Part shown: in pieces, positions 1 through 5,830 of the stretch
Layout: the number at the start of each line of letters is the position of its first letter
How positions within the stretch are numbered: the first letter of the stretch is position 1
Assembly: GCA_028277295.1 (NCBI GenBank)
Contig: JANQGN010000271.1
Location: forward strand, 1-12,568
Direction: 5' to 3'
DNA from: Rhodospira sp.
Lineage (GTDB): Bacteria > Pseudomonadota > Alphaproteobacteria > Rhodospirillales > Rhodospirillaceae
Length of the DNA: 12,568 nt
The notes under the pieces: model-generated
Seen by the model: the letters and a program-made list of their open reading frames with translations, nothing else
What the model was told of the DNA's origin: nothing
The model's database searches: none
Made by a program: the position numbers and the translations under genes

Positions 1-550
1 ACGCCTGGACGGCGCCCACCAGGTCGGGCGGCGCGGTGCCGTCACCCTCGCGCGATAGCAGGGTGACCACCACGGTCCCCGGGGTCGGGCTGTCGATATA
101 CGCATCCCGCACCCGGCCGTCCGCCGCCAGGGTGTGATAGAGATAGGCGCCCTCCGAGCCGGCCGTGGACAGGGCCTCCATGGCCAGTTGCGCGCGGGCG
201 CGCAGCTCGTCGTCGGATTCCATCACCGCGTCCGTGGTCTCCGTGGCCTCGGCGATCTCGCGCCGGTCCGTGCCCAGCAGCGCGGCCAGGTGGTCCAGGT
301 CGGACCCCGTGGCATGGGCGAGCAGCACCGCCTTCGCGGCATCGTTCACCCGGGCACGCAGCACCAGCTCGCGCCAGGCCGCCACCTCCAGGACCTTGAC
401 CGCCGGGTCGCTTTCCAGGTTGGCGGTGAAGTCCGGAAAGCGGGTGGCGAAGTCGGATTTCATGGCGGCCATGACGGTTTCGAAGTCCAGCGCTTCGACC
501 ACGCTGGGCGGCGTCAGCCCGGCCAGATTGATGGCGGCGTGACGGCTCAT
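1..550 (-). CDS. J: Baseplate assembly protein J (P2 gpJ-like), 3' end outside window
   Basis: This is the N-terminal 183 codons of a baseplate J-like protein; the rest lies beyond the left edge. P2 gpJ is a wedge component at the outer rim of the contractile-tail baseplate. The translation begins MSRHAAINLAGLTPPSVVEA and contains the family pattern of a hydrophobic helix ending in a WRELVLRARVNDAAKAVLLA stretch, then ATGSDLDHLAALLG (about residues 79-92), the SDDELRAR segment and the AYLYHTLAADGRVRDAY region. P2 gpJ is about 302 residues, so roughly 60% is present. The start ATG (550-548) overlaps the stop of the upstream gpW/gp25 gene as ATGA, so the two are probably translationally coupled. 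Family assignment is from recognised sequence pattern and from its place after V and W. Confidence is high. Confidence 0.9.
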   Translation of the reverse strand, partial: MSRHAAINLAGLTPPSVVEALDFETVMAAMKSDFATRFPDFTANLESDPAVKVLEVAAWRELVLRARVNDAAKAVLLAHATGSDLDHLAALLGTDRREIAEATETTDAVMESDDELRARAQLAMEALSTAGSEGAYLYHTLAADGRVRDAYIDSPTPGTVVVTLLSREGDGTAPPDLVGAVQA

Positions 551-933
551 GCTGTCCCCACGGTATGGCGGGCGGTTTCGAACACCGATGTGTCGCCCAG
601 GTGGCCGCGCGGGTAGTAGAGGCCGACCAGATCCAGCACCAGGCGGCCGTCGGGGCCGGCCTCGCGCGGCAGGATGGCGGCCAGATCGAACCGCGGTTCT
701 CCGTATTCCTGACCGTTGATCCGGCGCGATGCGATGGCCTGGGCGATGGCCACATAGACATCCATCAGCGTGCCGGGGGTCATCGGCCGATCGAGCAGCC
801 GGCCGGCATCGGCGCCGTAGCGGCGGCGTTCCACCCGTTCGCCCATGGCCGTGGTCAGGATGTCGTCCAGGGACTGGCGCACGTGGTCCCAGCTCTCCAG
901 GGGCCGGCCTGTATGGCGACACATACCGGCCAT
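547..933 (-). CDS. W: Baseplate wedge protein, GPW/gp25 family (P2 gpW-like)
   Basis: 128 residues, close to P2 gpW (115). GPW/gp25 proteins are small lysozyme-like-fold wedge components that help trigger sheath polymerisation and contraction in myovirus baseplates; despite the fold they are structural. Visible family features are the N-terminal segment with SWDHVRQSLDDILTTAMGER (15-33), the RRYGADAGRLLDRPMTP block (37-53), a helix VYVAIAQAIA (59-68), and the EPRFDLAAI stretch (79-87) typical of gp25. The ATG at 933 has a GAGG eight bases upstream. A second Met at residue 4 is possible but less well placed. It lies between a 62-residue gene (stop at 937) and gpJ (4-base overlap). The order V-x-W-J is that of P2-type tails. 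Confidence 0.9.
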   Translation of the reverse strand: MAGMCRHTGRPLESWDHVRQSLDDILTTAMGERVERRRYGADAGRLLDRPMTPGTLMDVYVAIAQAIASRRINGQEYGEPRFDLAAILPREAGPDGRLVLDLVGLYYPRGHLGDTSVFETARHTVGTA

Positions 934-936
934 CGA

Positions 937-1125
937 TCAGGCCTCGGCAGACTTGGCCTTGCGGCGGGCTGGTGTGGGCGCTGGGGTATCGGCTGCAATC
1001 TGACCAGATCGCAACAAATAGGCTGCCTGTGTCTCGTTCATCTCTATGACCGCACCGATCTCATGATGCGCGCCAGCACCCCGGCCATCCGTCAGCCAGC
1101 CGGCCTTTGTGACGCGGTAGAGCAT
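937..1125 (-). CDS. Small phage protein of unknown function between baseplate V and W
   Basis: 62 residues, unrecognised. The start is supported by an AGGAG Shine-Dalgarno eight bases before ATG 1125; that SD overlaps the TAG stop of the gpV gene, which suggests re-initiation after gpV is translated. The protein begins MLYRVTKAGWLTDGRGAG and has a hydrophobic/acidic middle (HHEIGAVIEMNETQAAYLL) followed by a basic, Ala/Pro-rich tail ending KAKSAEA. There is no signal peptide or membrane span. Its layout (a short folded domain plus low-complexity charged tail) resembles the 69-residue gene at 2841-3050, and both hold the words GQ/G-x-I-A near a turn, but I cannot show homology. The gene sits inside the baseplate operon, so a structural or assembly role is plausible by context only. 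Confidence 0.75.
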   Translation of the reverse strand: MLYRVTKAGWLTDGRGAGAHHEIGAVIEMNETQAAYLLRSGQIAADTPAPTPARRKAKSAEA

Positions 1126-1136
1126 GTCAGGATCTC

Positions 1137-1712
1137 CTAGCCCGCCGGCGGTCCTGTCATGGACGGGCCGGGTTTGACGTTGGTGTGCTGGTGGTCGTCG
1201 CCGACGTTGCGGCCGTTGTGCTCCAGGCGGTCGCCGGTGATGGAGACCTTGCCTTCGATTTCCACGGTTTCCGCCTCCAGGCGGACGGTCTTGGCCCGGA
1301 TGTCCACCCGCTCGGCCGCCAGCACCATTACCGAGGTGTCGGCGTCCAGGTGAATGGTTCCCGTGGTCTTGACGTAGCGATCACCGCCCTTGTTGTGCGG
1401 CGCCGGATGATCGTTCGACCAACCGCCCGGGGTAATCAGGCCCTGGCCCGGATCGCCGGTGGGGCTCATCACCGTGACGCGCTCGCCGACGGACGGTGGG
1501 TCCCAGTCCTTCACATCTCCGGCCCGCTGCACCCAGGGGATTTCCTTGGACGGCAAGCCGTCCATCTCCACCGTGGCCACGCCGCGTTCGTAGTCGACTC
1601 CGGTGATGCGGCCCTCGCGCATCTGATTGGCCTGGCGCCGCCTGAGGTCCTCGACGGCGGCTTCCAGGTCCGCGAAACGCCGTTCGACGGCGCGGAAGTA
1701 AGCGTCGCTCAT
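1137..1712 (-). CDS. V: Baseplate central spike protein V (P2 gpV-like)
   Basis: 191 residues (P2 gpV 211). gpV forms the trimeric membrane-piercing needle at the centre of the contractile baseplate. Visible parts in order are an N-terminal helical/coiled segment (about 8-32, RRFADLEAAVEDLRRRQ), an OB-fold-like domain (about 34-96) with GRITGVDYERGVATVEMDGL and the GERVTVMSPTGDPGQG loop, then a repetitive beta-strand shaft (112-170) with alternating hydrophobic/charged residues, ending in HNGRNVGDDHQHTNVKPGPSMTGPP. The His174-Gln-His176 pair fits the HxH iron-binding tip described for P2 gpV-type spikes. ATG 1712 overlaps the upstream stop as ATGA, with no clear SD, so coupling is likely. A longer reading to 1832 runs over the upstream gene and is not real. 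Confidence 0.92.
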   Translation of the reverse strand: MSDAYFRAVERRFADLEAAVEDLRRRQANQMREGRITGVDYERGVATVEMDGLPSKEIPWVQRAGDVKDWDPPSVGERVTVMSPTGDPGQGLITPGGWSNDHPAPHNKGGDRYVKTTGTIHLDADTSVMVLAAERVDIRAKTVRLEAETVEIEGKVSITGDRLEHNGRNVGDDHQHTNVKPGPSMTGPPAG

Positions 1713-2449
1713 GGGTTCGGGTAACCGGCGGCGTGGGTGACAATCGTCTCGATCGGTCCGGCGATGGTGCGCGGATCCTCCATTTCGTGGCCCAGGGCCT
1801 CGGCGGCGGCGTACTCCCAGTGCCAGGGCCAAACCTCGGGGACCGGGGCAGGCGCATCCCCCTCGATCTCCGCCCGCAGGAGAGCCACCAGTGGGGCTAG
1901 GAAGATGTCAGCGGCCAGTGCTTCCAGCAGATCCGACCAGACCCCGGAGGCCGCGTGCCCGGGGCGCGGGTCTGGCAGGGTGGTCACTTGGATCTCTAGC
2001 TGCCGGCCGGCGAAGCGGACGCCTTTCTCGTCGCTGGCACCGCGCAGGCTGCGCAGCCCGCGCACCTCGGTCACCAGGGCGCGCCAGAGGCGGGACCAAG
2101 CATTGTCGCCCTCCATCAGAATGCGCCGCACCTGCCGGTCCAGCAGGTCCAGGGTGGTTTCCATGCCCGCGTCGGTGGTCGGGATCACCCAATCCCCGCC
2201 CGGCCGCATCTGTGCCGTGACCGCGCTTTCGATCACCAGCGAGCACCCCGGCTGGCCGGACAGCAGGTCGCCGTTGCGTGGGCTGACCTCGCCGTCGTCG
2301 GTGTAGACGGAGAGGAACGGCAGGCGTTCCTCCCGCGCCGCCACGTCCAGGGGCGGGATGGCGCTGTCACGCACCGCGTCCCCGGCCCAGGTGCGGCCTC
2401 GCAGCGCGGCGACCGTGACGATGCGCAGGGCCAGGCGGGAGAGGCTCAT
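1709..2449 (-). CDS. Phage protein at the head/tail gene boundary, function unknown (possible tail completion or terminator protein)
   Basis: 246 residues that I do not recognise with confidence. The N-terminus (SLSRLALRIVTVAALRGRTW) looks like a helix packing near the head-tail joint. It is followed by AIPPLDVAAREERLPFLSVYTDDGEV (31-56), a probable beta region with LVIESAVTAQM (70-80), helices around LDLLDRQVRRILMEGDNAW (100-118), a second beta region RQLEIQVTTLPDP (148-160) and a C-terminal helical part. The gene lies between the FII-like joining protein (stop at 2452) and gpV, exactly where tail completion or tail terminator genes would be expected and where no other candidate is seen. That role is inference from position and a mixed alpha/beta layout. 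ATG 2449; the next gene overlaps its stop by ATGA. Confidence 0.75.
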   Translation of the reverse strand: MSLSRLALRIVTVAALRGRTWAGDAVRDSAIPPLDVAAREERLPFLSVYTDDGEVSPRNGDLLSGQPGCSLVIESAVTAQMRPGGDWVIPTTDAGMETTLDLLDRQVRRILMEGDNAWSRLWRALVTEVRGLRSLRGASDEKGVRFAGRQLEIQVTTLPDPRPGHAASGVWSDLLEALAADIFLAPLVALLRAEIEGDAPAPVPEVWPWHWEYAAAEALGHEMEDPRTIAGPIETIVTHAAGYPNP

Positions 2450-2451
2450 GG

Positions 2452-2841
2452 TCAGCGGGCTCCCAGGCGTAGGATGATGCGGTTGCGCTGGCTCCGGTCA
2501 ATGCGCAGCACCTCGTAGGGCGCGCCGCCCCGATCGTCAGCGGTCAGGTGGTCGCCCTGGCGGACCTCCAGGACCGTCGGCCAGGCCTCAGGGTCCACGT
2601 GCAACTCCGCCTCGCCGGCCGGGATGGATGCGCGCCAGGATCGCGCGTTGGTACCGCCCAGGCTGGCTTGGTCGCCTTCCCCGGCCACCAGCACGCCGGC
2701 CAGCGGGAAGGGCGGCCGCTCCGGGTCCGGGCCATTGGCGTAATCGCTGCAAGCCTGGGGGGAGACTGTGACCGCGTCCGCCAACTGACTGTCCACCGCC
2801 CGCCGGACGCGGGCCAGACGATCGCGCCAGAGCGGGGGCAT
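2452..2841 (-). CDS. FII: Head-tail joining protein, lambda FII-like
   Basis: 129 residues (lambda gpFII 117). FII-type proteins bind the bottom of the portal/gpW connector and form the site to which the tail attaches. The N-terminal helix RDRLARVRRAVDSQLADAVTVSP (6-28) and the C-terminal beta section, with VRQGDHLTA and then YEVLRIDRSQRNRIILRLG, follow the same pattern as lambda FII, where VRQLRRGDTLTIG leads to a WVDRVSPDD...LWLGRG ending. The central loop (34-63) is Pro/Gly-rich. ATG 2841 overlaps the upstream stop by one base (TGATG), so translation is probably coupled. The recognition is by motif alignment from memory, supported by its position after the capsid gene; an unrelated attachment protein of the same fold is possible. 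Confidence 0.72.
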   Translation of the reverse strand: MPPLWRDRLARVRRAVDSQLADAVTVSPQACSDYANGPDPERPPFPLAGVLVAGEGDQASLGGTNARSWRASIPAGEAELHVDPEAWPTVLEVRQGDHLTADDRGGAPYEVLRIDRSQRNRIILRLGAR

Positions 2842-3050
2842 CAGGCCTTGCCCTTGGCCGTCTCGGGCTTGACGGGAGCCGGCTTCGGCGCCGGGACCTC
2901 GACGGCGAAGCGGTCGGCGATCAGGTGGCGGCCGTAGTCTTCCGGCACCGCCACCGGCTCATTCGGGCCGACCGTCACGGGCGCCCGCTGGCCCAGGACG
3001 GCCCCGGGAATGCGCAGGCCGCGCGGACCGGCCACGGTGATGGTCTTCAT
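2841..3050 (-). CDS. Small head-region protein, unknown function (DUF2635-like or FI-position protein)
   Basis: 69 residues. Start chosen at ATG 3050 because GGAGGG lies seven bases upstream; an ATG at 3068 overlapping the capsid stop (TGATG) would add six residues but has no SD. The folded part, TVAGPRGLRIPGAVLGQRAP through VPEDYGRHLIADRFAVEVP (4-51), suggests a short beta-rich domain (give or take one helix around RHLIADR). The tail is basic and Pro/Ala/Lys-rich. The size and the LRIPG...VP..YW/G.RRL layout resemble DUF2635-type proteins of Mu-like phages, but I cannot confirm this. It occupies the place of lambda FI, between capsid gpE and FII, though it is half as long. A much longer reading in this frame to 3536 is a shadow of the capsid gene. 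Confidence 0.75.
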   Translation of the reverse strand: MKTITVAGPRGLRIPGAVLGQRAPVTVGPNEPVAVPEDYGRHLIADRFAVEVPAPKPAPVKPETAKGKA

Positions 3051-3067
3051 GCTCCGACCCTCCGCCA

Positions 3068-4075
3068 TCAGGTCAGCGTCAGCTTGCGCAGCACGCCGGG
3101 GCGCGTGCACAACGAGATGGAGTTCGTCTGCACCTGCAGGTGCCGGCCCTTGCCGTCCTGGCGCGCCCACTGCTTGGCGTAGAACGGCAGGCCCAGCGTG
3201 TTCACCGTCTCTTCGTAGTCCGCCGGGGCGAAGCGGGTGAGGAACAGGTCGGGCACTCCCAGCGGCACGACGCGGGCCTCGTCGGCGGCGATGTAGGGCG
3301 CACCCAGGTCGCTGGTGGCCTTGGCGCCGGTGCGGTAGCGCTCCCAGGTGGCACCGCCCCACTGGAACACATCGGGGACGTCCTGGCGCAGCACCACGGC
3401 GTCGTTGAAGACGAAGGTCTCGCGCACGCTCTTGTGCTGCCACAGGGCCTTGTGGAAGTCGCGACCGGTGAAGACGTGCAAACCGTCGTAGGGCTCGTCC
3501 AGCTCGTCTTCCAGGGCGTAGACCACGTCCTGCCACAGGCCGGTCACCAGGGTCGAGTCCACGTCCAGCTCCAGAGACACGGCCGCCGGCACCGCCAGGC
3601 CGAAGCGGGCATACAGGTCGTGCAGGACGGTCCCAGACTTGGAGGTGACGATGCCCTTGATAGCGCCGACGCGCTGGTGCTCCAGCGTCATGGTCAGGTC
3701 GCGGGCGTGCCGCTGCGCCTTGCGCTCGACTCTTTCCCTCAGAGTTTCCAGCTGATTCTCGGTCCCGAAAGCCCGCACGCCCTGCACCTCGTCGGCCAGA
3801 ATGCTGTCATCGCGCTGGTAGTGGTCCACGTCGAACGGAATGCGCGTGCGGCTTTCGTCGTCCACCGTTTCGCCCGGACCGCCGCGCGGCGTGGGTTCGA
3901 TCAGGGACAGCTTGCCGCCCCGCAGTTCGACGGACACGGTGATGGTGGTGACGCCGTCTTCGTCGAATAGCCCGGTCGCCGAGATCTGCCCCGGGCGATA
4001 GGGCTCCGTGTTGACGACGACGGTCAGGCTCTCCAAGGAGAAGCCGTCATCAGACCAGATATCAGGGGCGGCCAT
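3068..4075 (-). CDS. E: Major capsid protein E (lambda gpE family)
   Basis: 335 residues, nearly the length of lambda gpE (341). It is the HK97-fold shell protein that assembles around the scaffold into the procapsid. Family signs include the N-terminal SLESLTVVVNTEPYRPGQIS (13-32), the ELRGGKLSLIEPTPRGGPG segment (51-69) expected near the N-arm/E-loop, then the RIPFDVDHYQRDDSILADEVQGVRAFG block (78-104), the long spine-type helix TLRERVERKAQRHARDLTMTLEH (110-132), the HVFTGRDFHKAL block, and the late GAPYIAADEARVVPLGVPDLFLTRFAPADY stretch that is very typical of gpE proteins. SD GGAGGAG lies about six bases before ATG 4075. It follows decoration gene D with a short gap (12 bases), as in lambda. 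Confidence 0.95.
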   Translation of the reverse strand: MAAPDIWSDDGFSLESLTVVVNTEPYRPGQISATGLFDEDGVTTITVSVELRGGKLSLIEPTPRGGPGETVDDESRTRIPFDVDHYQRDDSILADEVQGVRAFGTENQLETLRERVERKAQRHARDLTMTLEHQRVGAIKGIVTSKSGTVLHDLYARFGLAVPAAVSLELDVDSTLVTGLWQDVVYALEDELDEPYDGLHVFTGRDFHKALWQHKSVRETFVFNDAVVLRQDVPDVFQWGGATWERYRTGAKATSDLGAPYIAADEARVVPLGVPDLFLTRFAPADYEETVNTLGLPFYAKQWARQDGKGRHLQVQTNSISLCTRPGVLRKLTLT

Positions 4076-4087
4076 GCGGGCTCCTCC

Positions 4088-4471
4088 TTAGCGGACAATG
4101 ATGTCGGCGGCGTCAAGCTGGGCGATCTTGGCTACCCGCTTGGTCTCATCGTCGACGGTGGCGTGGAACAGCAGGTGCGGCGCCTTCACCTCCGCCAGCC
4201 GGCGAATGATCACCGCCGTCACGTCGGCGTCGGTGGCATCCACGGGATAGGCCAGGACGGCGATGGCTGTTTCGGCGCCCTCCTTGCCCACGGTCGCGGC
4301 ATTCGGGCTGGCGACGAAGGCGCCACTAGCGGTGACAGTGCCCAGCACGGTCCCGGCAGACAGACGCCCTTCCCCGGACGTCACGGTGACGGTTTCGCGC
4401 GAGACCGCGCCGTTACCCTCGCTCAGCAGGAACGCCAGCGGGCGGGGGCCTTCGGTCTTGATGTCGCTCAT
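4088..4471 (-). CDS. D: Head decoration protein D (lambda gpD-like)
   Basis: 127 residues (lambda gpD 110). gpD trimers cap the three-fold positions of the expanded head and stabilise it against the pressure of packaged DNA. The sequence has the family layout: a flexible N-terminus, VSRETVTVTSGEGRLSAGTVLG (23-44) equivalent to the GTVLG turn of decoration proteins, a central GAETAIAVLAYPVDATDADV segment (64-83), then VIIRRLAEVKAPHLLFH and a C-terminal beta strand ending LDAADIIVR. A clear SD (GGAGG eight bases upstream) supports ATG 4471. It lies between the protease/scaffold and capsid genes, the lambda C-D-E order. Confidence 0.92.
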   Translation of the reverse strand: MSDIKTEGPRPLAFLLSEGNGAVSRETVTVTSGEGRLSAGTVLGTVTASGAFVASPNAATVGKEGAETAIAVLAYPVDATDADVTAVIIRRLAEVKAPHLLFHATVDDETKRVAKIAQLDAADIIVR

Positions 4472-4475
4472 GGGA

Positions 4476-4904
4476 TCAGGCCTCCTTCAGGGCCTTGCGC
4501 CGCGCGGTATAGATGCCGCGGGCGCTCAGGGTGGTGCGGGCCTGGGGTTTCTGACCCGGCATCGCCAGGCCGGCCCCGGCGGCGGCCGCCCGGCTGGCGG
4601 CGTAGGCGTCCGGATCGGACGTGTCCGGCTGTGCATCCGGCTGCTCCTGCCGGGGGACCTGGGGCGCGGCGGCCAGGGCCGCCTTGATGGCCTCCGGCGC
4701 CATATCGGTGCTGTTGAGCAGGTGCTCGGCCAACGACTCGCGGCCCTGGGTCGCATCACAGGCCAGCACGTCGGCGCGCCGCTTTCGGTCGGCGGCCACA
4801 GCCTCGGCCGCGATCTTCGCGGGGTCGATAGTGGCCGTGGGGTTGGTCGTCGGGTTCTGGGGAGCGGACGCCGTGCCCGCGCCCGTCTGTGCCTGGTCGG
4901 ACAC
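4476..4904 (-). CDS. Nested in-frame capsid scaffold protein (lambda Nu3-like)
   Basis: A GTG at 4904, codon 234 of the protease, is preceded by AGGAG six bases upstream, in frame with the protease and sharing its stop. The product would be 142 residues, MSDQAQTGAG... to KALKEA. In lambda, scaffold Nu3 is made from an internal start in gene C in the same way. The encoded segment includes the ITAAVAAENSR / IAAEAVAADRKR and ILNCEEAHGRE / VLACDATQGRE pattern shared with the lambda C/Nu3 tail, and LAAAPQ. The product would fill the procapsid interior and be removed by the protease. The SD and homology pattern are seen directly; production of a separate protein is inferred. Confidence 0.7.
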   Translation of the reverse strand: MSDQAQTGAGTASAPQNPTTNPTATIDPAKIAAEAVAADRKRRADVLACDATQGRESLAEHLLNSTDMAPEAIKAALAAAPQVPRQEQPDAQPDTSDPDAYAASRAAAAGAGLAMPGQKPQARTTLSARGIYTARRKALKEA

Positions 4905-5603
4905 GGGCGTCTCCTGTGTGTACGGGGAATGAGTCGGGGGTGCGCCGGATGCCACCGCCACAGGCGGAAGCGGTCGGCGCCAGTTATGCGTGCTGGCCAA
5001 GGCCACGATCCGATCCGGTGTGTTGGTGTACCGGTCAATGGCCGCGAAGGCCTTGGGCTCCGGCGCGTCGTTGTCGTTGGTCGGCCCCTCGACGACATCC
5101 GCGAAGCCCTGGGCGACGGCCTCGTCCGGCCCCATCCAGACTTCGCGCTTCATCAGCGCGCGCATGTCCGTGACGGCTTTGCCTGTCTTGGCGGCGTAGA
5201 CGGCCGCATAGGCACTTCCGAGGGCGCCGAGCGCGTCTGCCCAGGCCCGGCAATCGTCCTCTGAACCCCAGACCATGCCGATGGGGTCGTGGATCATCAG
5301 GATTGCACCGGGCCGCATGACGATACGCTGGCCGGCCATGGCGAGCAGGGAGGCGGCGGACGCTGCCCAGCCCTCAATGACGATATCCACGCCGCCCTTG
5401 TGCATGGACAGCGCCGCATGGATCGCCGCGCCCTCGCTGGCGATGCCTCCGCCGGAGTTGACTCGCACCGTAACGCGGGTGCCCTGGCCGACCCGGGCCA
5501 ACGCCAAAACAACGTCGGCATGGGTGAAATGGTCTTCGTCCCACCACATCTGCCCGACCGTGCCCGTCAACACGATCTCGTTGCCGCCCACCAGACAGGC
5601 CAT
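4476..5603 (-). CDS. Head maturation protease, ClpP-like, with C-terminal scaffold domain
   Basis: 375 residues. ATG 5603 is chosen because GGAGG lies eight bases upstream and the gpW-like gene ends two bases before; an in-frame extension to 5669 runs over that gene. Residues 1-178 form a ClpP-type serine protease: NSGGG (49-53), the nucleophile motif GWAASAAS with Ser82, and MIHDP with His105. At the usual acidic site, in KREVWMGPDEA, Glu154 replaces the Asp of bacterial ClpP, as is common in phage relatives. Residues about 234-375 are Ala/Gln/Pro-rich with a helical part (ADVLACDATQGRESLAEHLL; LAAAPQ) that matches the C-terminal scaffold part of lambda protein C. It processes scaffold and itself during procapsid maturation. 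The protease domain is a different family from the SppA-type domain of lambda C, with an analogous fusion. Confidence 0.92.
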   Translation of the reverse strand: MACLVGGNEIVLTGTVGQMWWDEDHFTHADVVLALARVGQGTRVTVRVNSGGGIASEGAAIHAALSMHKGGVDIVIEGWAASAASLLAMAGQRIVMRPGAILMIHDPIGMVWGSEDDCRAWADALGALGSAYAAVYAAKTGKAVTDMRALMKREVWMGPDEAVAQGFADVVEGPTNDNDAPEPKAFAAIDRYTNTPDRIVALASTHNWRRPLPPVAVASGAPPTHSPYTQETPVSDQAQTGAGTASAPQNPTTNPTATIDPAKIAAEAVAADRKRRADVLACDATQGRESLAEHLLNSTDMAPEAIKAALAAAPQVPRQEQPDAQPDTSDPDAYAASRAAAAGAGLAMPGQKPQARTTLSARGIYTARRKALKEA

Positions 5604-5605
5604 GG

Positions 5606-5830
5606 TCAGTACCTCCGCAATCTGGGCGTTACGGCATAGCGGGACCGGCGGCCCTGGGACCGGGCGCACGCGGCCTCCAGGCGGGCGATCTCCCGGTCCA
5701 GGGCGGCCGGGTCAGCGCGGAAGAACGCGACCTCCTCCCGGTCGAAGCGAATGCGCGACGGCACCTGGCCGGACACAAGGTCGGCGCGCAGCGCGCGCAG
5801 CTCCGCCGCCCGCGTACAGGGGTCGGTCAT
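5606..5830 (-). CDS. Head-tail connector protein, lambda gpW-like
   Basis: 74 residues (lambda gpW 68). gpW forms a ring under the portal, stops DNA leaking from the filled head and gives a surface for FII. The core, ELRALRADLVSGQVPSRIRFDREEVAFFRA then ALDREIARLEAAC, keeps the family pattern of helix, beta hairpin with a (R)V..F region, and C-terminal helix ending in EIARLE, comparable with lambda LAAARAALHDLMTGKR...YIAELE. It starts with ATGA over the portal stop (overlap 4 bases) and ends two bases before the protease start. In lambda W lies between terminase and portal; here it lies after the portal. (No symbol is given, to avoid confusion with the P2-type W in this window.). Confidence 0.82.
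   Translation of the reverse strand: MTDPCTRAAELRALRADLVSGQVPSRIRFDREEVAFFRADPAALDREIARLEAACARSQGRRSRYAVTPRLRRY

Noticed and set aside
2841..3536. Long minus-strand frame ending at the small head gene
   Set aside because: Only its last 69-75 codons have an SD and protein-like composition; the rest overlaps the well-supported capsid gene in another frame.
4476..5669. Longer protease start at 5669
   Set aside because: It would overlap most of the gpW-like gene's 3' end, and a good SD/ATG at 5603 fits the end of that gene.
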